A model generated the notes under the pieces. It had not been told where the DNA came from. It searched no databases and worked only from the letters and a program-made list of their open reading frames with translations. Both the position numbers and the translations under genes were made by a program. This document shows positions 23,313-31,389 of a stretch of 38,656 nucleotides of DNA, piece after piece; positions within the stretch are counted from its first letter, which is position 1, and each line of letters begins with the position of its first letter. Origin of the DNA: CAZDYP01 sp964509505 (GTDB taxonomy: Bacteria > Chloroflexota > Anaerolineae > JACRMK01); contig CAZDYP010000024.1 in assembly GCA_964509505.1 (NCBI GenBank), positions 1 through 38,656 of the forward strand. Direction: 5' to 3'.

Positions 23313-25421
23313 ATGCGGATTCCCATGCCTTACCTCACGCGCCGTTCTTTCCTCTTGCTGCTTTCCATTTTGTTAGGCCTCACGCCCTTCGCTGCGTCCA
23401 TCGCCTTCGCGCAAACACCCAACGCACCACGCCGTCTGACGTTTGATGGTCGCTCGATGCCGTTACGGTGGGACGCTGCGGGCTTATGGTTCATTCGACA
23501 AGGCGATGTGAGACACGATGGCGCACAGGGTCGTATCGCACAAGAACTGTGGCGCAGCGCGCCCACAACGCGCAACGCCGAGCGCATTCTGAGCGATACA
23601 CTCACGTCACAACCCACACGCGTCTCCGATGCGCGTCTCCGCATTCTCACTGTGGAGACCACCGAACCTGAATTGTGGTTGTTCAGCGAGGATGGTCGCC
23701 CCGTGCGTCGCTTGCTTAAAGGTGATGGCGAATACTTCGGCAACGTCAGCTTCGCGCCCGATGGCAAACACTTCGTCTTCACGCGGATGCCGCTAGGCAG
23801 CGAGACGTTCAACTTCAGCTCAATCTGGTTGGGCGATGTGAATGGCGCGACGCCGATGCCGTTCATCACCGAGGCTGCTTTTCCTGTTTGGTCTCCTGAT
23901 GGCAACGAGCTCGCCTTCTCGCACGAGGGCGATGTGTANNNNNNNNNNNNNNNNNNNNNNNNNNNNNNNNNNNNNNNNNNNNNNNNNNNNNNNNNNNNNN
24001 NNNNNNNNNNNNNNNNNNNNNNNNNNNNNNNNNNNNNNACACAAGCCGTCGCCGCGCGCACCTACGCGTGGCGCAAAATTCTCGACCGCGCCGCGCAACC
24101 TTATGACGTGACCGATTGGACGGACACGCAAGCGATGTGCGAATTTAAAGAACATGCTCTTTCGACGGCGGCGGTCACTGCGACGTTGGGGCAATACATC
24201 GCGTACAATGGTAACATGATTGTCGCGCTCTATTCGGCGGAGAACAGCAGTCCCACCCGCAAGAATTATTTTGGCGGCGACACGCCTTATCTGGAAGCAG
24301 TGGACGATCCCGTATCGTTCGGCTATGCGCGCAACGGACATGGCATCGGCTTGTCGCAAGATGGTGCGCAGCGTTGGGCGACACAATACGGATGGAACTA
24401 CATTCAGATTTTGACGCACTACTACACCGGCGTCACCATCGAGGGGCTCACGAATTTTGGCTCACTCAATCGCCCATGGCAAAACTTTTACGTCACGTCG
24501 AATCGCGCGCGCATCACCGGCAACGCGAGCAACACTAACACCCTCAGCATCTTCGCCAGCGGCGATGGCTTAAGTGGCACCCTCATTGCCAGCGACACAC
24601 TCGCCACATCGCTCGACCTTGCGACGTTACCCGATCAATCGCTCGGCGCTTTCGTCATCAGCGCGACGCTCTCCAACACACAAATCTCAACGCTCACACT
24701 CGGTATTGACCGCGCGCCGCCGACAGGCACGATGACGTTGCCCATCACCACAACGACACCAACCATCACCATTACATTCAATGTCAGCGACAGCGGTCCC
24801 AGTGGCTTTGCGGGCTATGGCTTGAGCAACAGTTGGATTTGGGAAGGTGAAACACAATATACATTGACCGTTGGCTCTGTGGTGAGCGATGCCACAGCGC
24901 TCAATGGCGTCGCGCTCTATGGTCAAGCAGGCATAACCAATGGCGTGTGGTTTGGTCCCTACACCTACGATTTGCCAGTAGGACAAGCCTATCGCGCATA
25001 CTTTCGATTGAAGACGAACAATATCACGACGACAAATCGTCTCGCCATGTTGGACGTCGTGCCTGATGCGACGACGCCCATTGGCTTGAAGCATATTTAT
25101 GGCGCAGACTTTCGCGCGGTGAATCAATATCAAGAGTTCTCGGTTGATTTCAACTACATCGTCAGCGCGTCGAACGGCATCGAGTTCCGTGTCGCGCTCG
25201 ACGGCAACGCCGACCTGTGGCTTGATCGCATTCTGATAGCGACGTATCCCATCAGCGCACCGCTCACGACCACCTGGACATTGCGCTCCAACGTCATCAC
25301 GCAGACCGTCATCGCCAAGTTCAGCGATGTCGCGGGCAACGTGTCGGATGATGTGAGGGGTACTGTCGTGCTCATTGACACATTGACCAATAAGACGTAT
25401 CTGCCATTGGTGATTCGCTAA
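23313..25421 (+). CDS. exported protein: WD40-like N-terminal part and SpoIID domain (interrupted by assembly gap)
   Basis: Before the gap (23313-23938): a signal peptide (RRSFLLLLSILLGLTPFAAS, then AFAQ) and TolB/PD40-like propeller repeats (NVSFAPDGKHFVFTR, FPVWSPDGNELAFSHEGD). After the gap (24039 on): QAVAARTYAW and NGHGIGLSQDGAQRWA, signatures of the SpoIID/LytB domain, a lytic-transglycosylase-like fold acting on peptidoglycan. A beta-rich C-terminal region of about 300 aa follows, perhaps for surface attachment. The frame stays open across the 100 N only because N is not read as stop. The real gap length is unknown, so this may be one long protein or parts of two. TAA 25421 runs straight into a terminator hairpin. 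Confidence 0.7.
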   Translation: MRIPMPYLTRRSFLLLLSILLGLTPFAASIAFAQTPNAPRRLTFDGRSMPLRWDAAGLWFIRQGDVRHDGAQGRIAQELWRSAPTTRNAERILSDTLTSQPTRVSDARLRILTVETTEPELWLFSEDGRPVRRLLKGDGEYFGNVSFAPDGKHFVFTRMPLGSETFNFSSIWLGDVNGATPMPFITEAAFPVWSPDGNELAFSHEGDVXXXXXXXXXXXXXXXXXXXXXXXXXXXXXXXXXXTQAVAARTYAWRKILDRAAQPYDVTDWTDTQAMCEFKEHALSTAAVTATLGQYIAYNGNMIVALYSAENSSPTRKNYFGGDTPYLEAVDDPVSFGYARNGHGIGLSQDGAQRWATQYGWNYIQILTHYYTGVTIEGLTNFGSLNRPWQNFYVTSNRARITGNASNTNTLSIFASGDGLSGTLIASDTLATSLDLATLPDQSLGAFVISATLSNTQISTLTLGIDRAPPTGTMTLPITTTTPTITITFNVSDSGPSGFAGYGLSNSWIWEGETQYTLTVGSVVSDATALNGVALYGQAGITNGVWFGPYTYDLPVGQAYRAYFRLKTNNITTTNRLAMLDVVPDATTPIGLKHIYGADFRAVNQYQEFSVDFNYIVSASNGIEFRVALDGNADLWLDRILIATYPISAPLTTTWTLRSNVITQTVIAKFSDVAGNVSDDVRGTVVLIDTLTNKTYLPLVIR
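23939..24038. other. assembly gap (100 N)
   Basis: Exactly 100 N. It joins the propeller part to the SpoIID part. Confidence 0.99.
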
Positions 25422-25450
25422 TGTAGGGCAAGTTGGCAACTTGCCCTACA
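25422..25450. terminator. 13-bp perfect hairpin after the SpoIID-like gene
   Basis: TGTAGGGCAAGTT (25422-25434), loop GGC, exact complement 25438-25450, then TTGTTGTCTT. It starts directly after the stop codon. Confidence 0.7.
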
Positions 25451-25478
25451 TTGTTGTCTTATATGAAGGAGACTTTCG

Positions 25479-27962
25479 ATGAAATCTCGTTTTCGTTTAT
25501 TGGCTGGACTCATCGCAGTCGGCGGGCTCGCCATCGCGGGCTTACGCCATCTGTATCGTCGTCCATTGCCGCAAGTGAACGGCACGGTCAAACTCAAGGG
25601 CTTGTGCGCGCCCGTCGAAGTCATTCGTGATCGGTGGGGTGTGCCACACATCTACGCGCAGAACCTGGACGACTTGCTGTGCGCGCAAGGTTACGTCCAT
25701 GCGCAAGACCGTCTGTGGCAAATGGAGTTGAATCGGCGCATCGGGCATGGACGGTTGTCCGAATTGTTCGGCGCGCTTGCCTTCGAGACTGACCGTTTCC
25801 TTCGCATCATCGGTCTCTCGCGCGCAGCGCACAACGACCTGCAACATTTGGACGCGCGCACGCGCGCCGCGCTCAATCATTATGCGCGCGGCGTGAACAC
25901 CTACATCGAGCAAGCCAACGCCGCCAAAAAGTTGCCGCTCGAATTTTTGTTGTTGCGCCACACCCCCGAGCCCTGGCAGCCCGCCGATACCCTCGTCTTT
26001 AGCAAGCTCATGGCGTGGAGTTTGTCGTGCAATTGGGATTCGGAAATTTTGCAAGCGGCGTTGATTGGCAAGGTGGGGCCCGAACGCGCGATGCGACTCA
26101 AGGGTGAATACGATGCAGCCAACCCGCTCATCATCCCGCAGCAAACTTATGCGCAAGTCGCGGAGAGTGTGCTGGCGCAGTTCCGTGAGATGGCGACGTT
26201 GCCGCTCGGCGCGATGGGCAGCATGAGCAACAGCTGGGTAGTGGCTGGCGCGAAAACGACGACGGGCAAGCCGTTGCTCGCCAACGATCCACATCTCGCG
26301 TTACAGATGCCTTCGATTTGGTATGAGAATCATCTGATTGTTTCATCGCAGGAACGCATCCTTCGACGTGCTTCGCGCGCTCAGGATGCTAAACCCTCAA
26401 ATGAAGGTTTCGAGGTAACTGGGGTTTCGTTCCCCGGCTCGCCGCTTGTCGTCATTGGACACAATCAGCACATCGCCTGGGGTTTCACCAATGCGTTCCC
26501 CGACGCGCAAGATCTCTATCTCGAAAAGTTCAACCCGGATAACCCCAACGAATATGAGTTCATGGGGCAATGGGAAAAGGCAACCGTCCTCCGCGAAGAA
26601 ATTTGTGTCAAAGGTGAGCTCGCGCCGCGGGTGGTCGAGGTCATCGTAACGCGACACGGTCCTATCATCAATCAACTCACGCCGCTCACAGCAAATGGGC
26701 AATCAGCACAGTCGCTCGCCTTGCGTTGGACGGCACACGAACCAAGCGATATCGTGCGCGCGATTGAGGGTATCAATCGCGCGACGAACTGGCGCGAGTT
26801 TTGCGAAGCGGTGCGCGCATGGGATGTGCCATCGCAGAACATGGTCTATGCCGACTGCGAGGGCAACATCGGTTATTACATGCCGGGGCGCGTGCCGATT
26901 CGCAAAAAAGGTGTGGGCGCGACGCCTGTGCCGGGCTGGACCGGTGAGTACGAATGGCAAGGCTACATTCCGCACGAAGAGTTGCCGCACGCGTTCAATC
27001 CCGCGCCACATTTCATTGCGACGGCGAACAATCAGGTCGCGGGCAAAGAGTATCCCCATTTCTTGACAAGCGAGACGATGAACGGCTATCGCGCGCGGCG
27101 CATCGTGGATTTGTTGACCGAGACAGAAAAGCTTTCTGCCGATGATTTTGCGCGCATGCAAACCGATGTGTATTGCATCCCCGCCAAAGAATTTTGTCAG
27201 TTGCTCTTGACGCTCAAGCCGAAGAACGAACGCGCGAAACGTGCACTCACCATCATCAAAGCGTGGGATTATCACCTGACGAAAGACACAATTGCTGGCG
27301 CGTTGTATGAACTCACTCGCTACTTCGCCCTGCGGCAAATTTTCGATGTATGGTTGGGCGAGCTTGCGCCGCACTTTATCGGCGTCGGCTTCCATCCACT
27401 GCTCGCGCCGATGACCTCATACCAAGACCGTTGCTTCGTCACATTGCAGCGTGTATTGCTGAACGACGAAAGCGATTGGTTCAAAGGACGCACACGTGAG
27501 GAGATTTTGGCGGCGGCGTTCGAAGATGCGATTCACTACTTGCGCACGGCTGTGGGCGAGGACATGTCGCAGTGGACGTGGGGACGCATTCATCAGGCTG
27601 GGTTCAATCATGCGCTCGGCGCAGTGAAGCCGCTCGACAAAATTTTCAATCGGGGACCCTATCCGTATGGCGGCGACACGAACACGGTTTGGCAAGCCGC
27701 CTACGTGCCACAGTTGCCCATCAACACGAATGGCGGTTCGGCGTCGTGGCGGCAAATCATTGACGTAAGCGATTGGGATGCGTCGCGCGCTGTGCATACA
27801 ACAGGACAATCGGGGCATCCCGCCAGCGCACATTACGATGACATGATTCCGCTGTGGTTGAATGGCGAGTATCATCCTCTGTTGTGGTCGCGCGAGAAGG
27901 TGGAGGCGAATGCGGAGGGGAGATTAATCTTGGAGCCATCCTCTACACATCAGGGTTCTTGA
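25479..27962 (+). CDS. penicillin acylase family Ntn-hydrolase
   Basis: 827 aa, probably exported or membrane-anchored (hydrophobic residues 6-24). The family is made as a proenzyme, cuts itself into alpha and beta chains, and hydrolyses amides such as acyl-homoserine lactones or beta-lactams. Alpha part: VIRDRWGVPHIYAQNLDDL and GYVHAQDRLWQMELNRR. The expected nucleophile is S250 at the start of SNSWVVAG, with the following KTTTGKPLLANDPHL and GHNQHIAWGFTN typical of the beta chain. AAGGAG lies seven bases before ATG. Unusual: about 20 residues around residues 290-310 (ERILRRASRAQDAKP) come from a palindromic DNA insert. The true substrate cannot be told. Confidence 0.93.
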   Translation: MKSRFRLLAGLIAVGGLAIAGLRHLYRRPLPQVNGTVKLKGLCAPVEVIRDRWGVPHIYAQNLDDLLCAQGYVHAQDRLWQMELNRRIGHGRLSELFGALAFETDRFLRIIGLSRAAHNDLQHLDARTRAALNHYARGVNTYIEQANAAKKLPLEFLLLRHTPEPWQPADTLVFSKLMAWSLSCNWDSEILQAALIGKVGPERAMRLKGEYDAANPLIIPQQTYAQVAESVLAQFREMATLPLGAMGSMSNSWVVAGAKTTTGKPLLANDPHLALQMPSIWYENHLIVSSQERILRRASRAQDAKPSNEGFEVTGVSFPGSPLVVIGHNQHIAWGFTNAFPDAQDLYLEKFNPDNPNEYEFMGQWEKATVLREEICVKGELAPRVVEVIVTRHGPIINQLTPLTANGQSAQSLALRWTAHEPSDIVRAIEGINRATNWREFCEAVRAWDVPSQNMVYADCEGNIGYYMPGRVPIRKKGVGATPVPGWTGEYEWQGYIPHEELPHAFNPAPHFIATANNQVAGKEYPHFLTSETMNGYRARRIVDLLTETEKLSADDFARMQTDVYCIPAKEFCQLLLTLKPKNERAKRALTIIKAWDYHLTKDTIAGALYELTRYFALRQIFDVWLGELAPHFIGVGFHPLLAPMTSYQDRCFVTLQRVLLNDESDWFKGRTREEILAAAFEDAIHYLRTAVGEDMSQWTWGRIHQAGFNHALGAVKPLDKIFNRGPYPYGGDTNTVWQAAYVPQLPINTNGGSASWRQIIDVSDWDASRAVHTTGQSGHPASAHYDDMIPLWLNGEYHPLLWSREKVEANAEGRLILEPSSTHQGS
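26356..26389. repeat. palindromic insert inside the penicillin acylase gene
   Basis: GCATCCT (26356-26362) and AGGATGC (26383-26389) frame TCGACGTGCTTCGCGCGCTC. This resembles the CATCCTTCGAC...CTCAGGATG intergenic repeats common in bacterial drafts. A smaller AAACC/GGTTT pair follows at about 26390-26410. The reading frame is kept. Confidence 0.6.
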
Positions 27963-27973
27963 AGAAACGCGCT

Positions 27974-27988
27974 TTGTGAGCGGATAAC
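27974..27988. promoter_or_regulatory. LacI-family-like operator sequence
   Basis: TTGTGAGCGGATAAC is identical to the core of the E. coli lac operator as I remember it, but the flanks differ from any lac vector. It lies 15 bp upstream of a good promoter. It could be chance or a LacI/GalR-type site. Confidence 0.3.
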
Positions 27989-28003
27989 CATCAAAAAAAT
28001 GGA

Positions 28004-28032
28004 TTGCGTCCCTCATTGGGCAGTGCTATACT
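28004..28032 (+). promoter_or_regulatory. candidate sigma-70-type promoter
   Basis: TTGCGT (28004-28009), 17-bp spacer, TATACT (28027-28032). It points into the assembly gap and then to the BTAD regulator gene. The 66 bp between it and the gap hold no clear gene. Confidence 0.55.
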
Positions 28033-28098
28033 GTTGCCCGCCGAAGCATGACAAAGGCGTCGTGAGCACCTGAGTCCATCACCAGTCGGGTTTCTCAA

Positions 28099-28198
28099 NN
28101 NNNNNNNNNNNNNNNNNNNNNNNNNNNNNNNNNNNNNNNNNNNNNNNNNNNNNNNNNNNNNNNNNNNNNNNNNNNNNNNNNNNNNNNNNNNNNNNNNN
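28099..28198. other. assembly gap (100 N)
   Basis: Exactly 100 N in the leader of the regulator gene. A small gene could be hidden here. Confidence 0.99.
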
Positions 28199-28202
28199 TG
28201 AC

Positions 28203-28242
28203 AACGCCAGTCATGATCTCGCACAGATCGTGGACTGGCGTT
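28203..28242 (+). terminator. hairpin just upstream of the regulator gene
   Basis: AACGCCAGTC (28203-28212) pairs with GACTGGCGTT (28233-28242). An inner ATGATCT/AGATCGT pair extends it with one mismatch. Either the terminator of something in the gap or a leader hairpin. Confidence 0.5.
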
Positions 28243-28270
28243 TGTGGTTTGAATTGCAGGGAGCATGACC

Positions 28271-31200
28271 ATGACCACCGCGCCAGCCGCCATCAAAATT
28301 TATTTGCTTGGCAAATTCCGTGTCGAGTCACAAACGAGGCTCGTCAAATTGCCGACGAGCAAGACCACGTTGTTGCTCGCCTATCTGTCGCTGCACGCAC
28401 AGCGCCCCATTCGTCGCGCGTATCTCGCTGACCTCTTTTGGGGGACACGCGCCAACGCGGACGATGACGCGCTCATGAATATGGACGATGCCAAGTCGCT
28501 CACGGCAATTGACAAAAAAGCTGCTGCGTCGTTGCGGGTAGCGCTTTCGCAAATCCGCAAAGAATTGGGACCCGACCTCATCGTGGACACGTACATCGGC
28601 CATGAAGCGGCGGTGCAATTTGACGCGACGCAGGTGTGGGCGGATGCCATCGCGTTCAAGCAACAAGCCAAAGCGTTTCTGAATGCCCAACCTATTGACC
28701 CAACTCTCGCGCCACTGGAACTCTATCAGGGTGAGCTGCTGCCAGCGTTTGACGACGATTCCGAGGAGCGTTGGCTGGAACAAGAACGCACAACCTTGCG
28801 GCAGTTGCAACGCGATGTGCATTTGCGCCTGACGCGCTATCTGCGCGCGCAAGGCGAATATATGCAGGCGCTTGACCATGCCCAAAAAGCGATCGAGCTG
28901 GATGCCTATCAGGAAGAGGCTTATCAACATGCGCTGTTCTGTCATTTTCGGTTGGGGCAACGCGAGCAGGCGCTAAAAGTATATCGCGCCTTGCAAAACG
29001 AATTAGGTGATGAGCTCTCGCCTGAAACGAAGCAACTATATCTAGTCATTCGCAAAAGCAAAGAACAACACACGCCTGCGCCGACTGACCTGACCAATCT
29101 GCCCACGCCGCTGACACGGTTCATTGGCCGTGAGCGCGAACTGACCGCGCTCCAACAACGCTTGGCGCCCGATTCAGCCCGCACGACGACACGACTGGTC
29201 ACGTTGACGGGACCGGGGGGCTGTGGCAAGACGCGGCTCGCGATTCAAGTTGCCAGCGCGTTGCTCAATCATTATGGCGATGGCGTCTGGTGGGCGTCAT
29301 TGGAGGCGTTGACCGACGAGGCAGAGGTCTTGCGCGCTGTCGCAAAGTCTCTCGGTGTGCGCGAGCAAACGAGTCGCTCTTTGCTCGAGATCGTCACCGA
29401 TTATTTGCGCGACAAGCAGTTGCTGTTGGTGCTAGATAACTGTGAGCATGTGCTGAACACGTGCGCGCAATTATGTGAGCAATGGGCGCAGGCGTGTCCA
29501 CGTTTGCAAATTTTGACGACGAGTCGTGAACGGCTCGGCTTACACTTGGCGGGCGAGATTGCATACGAAGTCCCCTCGCTGGCGTTGCCAACGACGCCTG
29601 AGCTGCCACCATTGACTGAGCTGAGTCAAATCGAGTCCATCTATTTCTTCGTTGACCGCACCCGCGTCGAACAACCGACCTTCGCGCTCACAACTCAAAA
29701 CGCGCCGAGCGTTGCGCAAATTTGTCGGCGCTTGGATGGCATTCCGTTAGCGTTGGAGTTAGCCGCCGCTCGCGTGAAGGGGTTGGGGGTTGACTACATC
29801 GCCAACCATCTGGATGACCGCTTCAATCTGCTGAGCCGAGGCCATCGTACCTTGCCGCGCCATCAAACTTTGCGCGCCGCGATTGATTGGAGTTACCACT
29901 TGCTCGACGGCGCGGAAAAGCAATTGTTCGCGCAGCTCGGCGTTTTTGCGGGGCGTTTCACGCTGGAAGCCGTTGAGCAAGTCTGTGTCATATCGCAGAG
30001 CGCTGTGTCAGTGCGTGAGCTGTTACAAAGTTTGGTGGATCAATCGCTGGTGGAAGTGATGGGCTTCGAGCAGACGAGTGGCGGCGAGGTGGTGCGCTAT
30101 CGGCTTCTGGAGACAATTCGGCAGTATGCGCGCGAAACATTGGCGGCATCTCCCAGTGAGGCTGAGGCGACGTATGCGCGGATGGCGAGCTACTATTTGA
30201 AGTTCGCGCAGCAACGTCGGAAGGATTATTTGGTGTTGGAGAGGGAGTGGGAGAATATCTCGCTAGGTATTCGTGTGGCGCATCGGCAGCAGCGGTGGGA
30301 GGATTTGATTGGGTATGGTTATGCAGTCACGGAGGCGTGTTTTGCGCGAGGGTTTTACACGGAGGCAAGAGCGTTAGCTCCCTGGTTGCGTGAAGCAGCC
30401 GTCGAGCTAGAAGATCAGGATGCTTACATTATGGCAACGCTGCATTGGGGACAAGCTTGCGCCGAACAAAGCGACTACGCCGAAGCCAAACAGCACTTGA
30501 ACGATGCCTTGGCGGTGTGTCGAGATGTAAATGATGCAGCCAGCGCCGCCGCCGCGCGCTATTACTTAGGCTGGGTCGCCTATAAAGAGCATCAGTATGA
30601 CGAGGCGTGGCAGTTGCTTGAGCAAAGTTACACCGCACACGCGCAGCAAGGCAAAACATCTGCTGCGGCGCTGGCGCTATTCCGCCTCGCGCAAATTGCT
30701 TATGACCGGCAAGATTATGACGAAGTGGTGCGGCTTGGCGAACAAGCGCTTACGCTTCAACAATCGCTCAAGGATGAGCGCGGCAGCATCCGCACGCTCA
30801 CGGTGTTAGCGCAGGCCACCAACGCGCAAGGCCGATTGGCGACTGCGGAGGAATATGGTCAGCGAGCGTTGAAGCTATGTGAAAGCACATTGGAACAGGA
30901 TCAATTGGCGTGGGCATTGTATGTTTTGGCGGGCATCAAACGCCGACAGGCACAATTGGACATGGCGCGTGAGTTAGCCTCTCAAAGTCTAATGCTATTT
31001 CGGAAGTTAGGAGATCGGAAATCTGTTACCGCCGCGCTTTATGACCTCAGTCGTATTTACCTAGCGCAGAACAACCATGCCTTAGCGCTCTCTACAGTTG
31101 AGGAGAGCTTGAACCTTCTCAGAAGTATGAAAGACTCTTGGTTTATCGTTTTTCAGTTGCAGCAACAAGGAGATGTCTTTTTTGCCTGGAACAAGTCTGA

Positions 31201-31312
31201 TGAAGCTCAAAAGGTGTGGCAAGAGGCTTTGAATATCGCGGAACACCTTACACATCCTTTATCCCATTCGCTTCGCGAACGCTTGAGCAATTTGCCGACC
31301 TCACCAGTATAA
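28271..31312 (+). CDS. SARP-family regulator: wHTH-BTAD, NB-ARC ATPase and TPR repeats
   Basis: About 1013 aa. N-terminal winged helix (IKIYLLGKFRVES, then ASLRVALSQIRKELG) and a BTAD helical domain (to about residue 265) as in AfsR/DnrI-type activators. Then an NB-ARC STAND ATPase with P-loop GPGGCGKT (about 315-322), Walker B LLLVLDNCEH, TTSRERL and GIPLALELAAARV, and finally TPR repeats from about residue 680. Such proteins usually bind ATP when a ligand or partner meets the TPRs and then activate transcription. An insertion (about 20 residues, NADDDALMNMDDAKS) splits the winged helix. The start is ATG 28271 with AGGGAG seven bases before; ATG 28265 is too close to it. Candidate operators lie at 32690 and 32863. 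Confidence 0.93.
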   Translation: MTTAPAAIKIYLLGKFRVESQTRLVKLPTSKTTLLLAYLSLHAQRPIRRAYLADLFWGTRANADDDALMNMDDAKSLTAIDKKAAASLRVALSQIRKELGPDLIVDTYIGHEAAVQFDATQVWADAIAFKQQAKAFLNAQPIDPTLAPLELYQGELLPAFDDDSEERWLEQERTTLRQLQRDVHLRLTRYLRAQGEYMQALDHAQKAIELDAYQEEAYQHALFCHFRLGQREQALKVYRALQNELGDELSPETKQLYLVIRKSKEQHTPAPTDLTNLPTPLTRFIGRERELTALQQRLAPDSARTTTRLVTLTGPGGCGKTRLAIQVASALLNHYGDGVWWASLEALTDEAEVLRAVAKSLGVREQTSRSLLEIVTDYLRDKQLLLVLDNCEHVLNTCAQLCEQWAQACPRLQILTTSRERLGLHLAGEIAYEVPSLALPTTPELPPLTELSQIESIYFFVDRTRVEQPTFALTTQNAPSVAQICRRLDGIPLALELAAARVKGLGVDYIANHLDDRFNLLSRGHRTLPRHQTLRAAIDWSYHLLDGAEKQLFAQLGVFAGRFTLEAVEQVCVISQSAVSVRELLQSLVDQSLVEVMGFEQTSGGEVVRYRLLETIRQYARETLAASPSEAEATYARMASYYLKFAQQRRKDYLVLEREWENISLGIRVAHRQQRWEDLIGYGYAVTEACFARGFYTEARALAPWLREAAVELEDQDAYIMATLHWGQACAEQSDYAEAKQHLNDALAVCRDVNDAASAAAARYYLGWVAYKEHQYDEAWQLLEQSYTAHAQQGKTSAAALALFRLAQIAYDRQDYDEVVRLGEQALTLQQSLKDERGSIRTLTVLAQATNAQGRLATAEEYGQRALKLCESTLEQDQLAWALYVLAGIKRRQAQLDMARELASQSLMLFRKLGDRKSVTAALYDLSRIYLAQNNHALALSTVEESLNLLRSMKDSWFIVFQLQQQGDVFFAWNKSDEAQKVWQEALNIAEHLTHPLSHSLRERLSNLPTSPV

Positions 31313-31320
31313 AAAATCAT

Positions 31321-31345
31321 CGCCTGTGATCATATCTCACAGGCG
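31321..31345. terminator. 9-bp perfect hairpin between convergent genes
   Basis: CGCCTGTGA (31321-31329) and TCACAGGCG (31337-31345) with a 7-base loop, then AGGTTATTTTC. It ends the regulator gene. Confidence 0.7.
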
Positions 31346-31389
31346 AGGTTATTTTCATGGCTTATGGATTCATCCTCCCGCTCGAGCTT

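Noticed and set aside
24687..25439. 250-codon minus-strand frame opposite the SpoIID-like gene
   Set aside because: Shadow; Arg/Cys/His-rich with no domain text.
26703..27395. 230-codon minus-strand frame opposite penicillin acylase
   Set aside because: Shadow of a clear gene.
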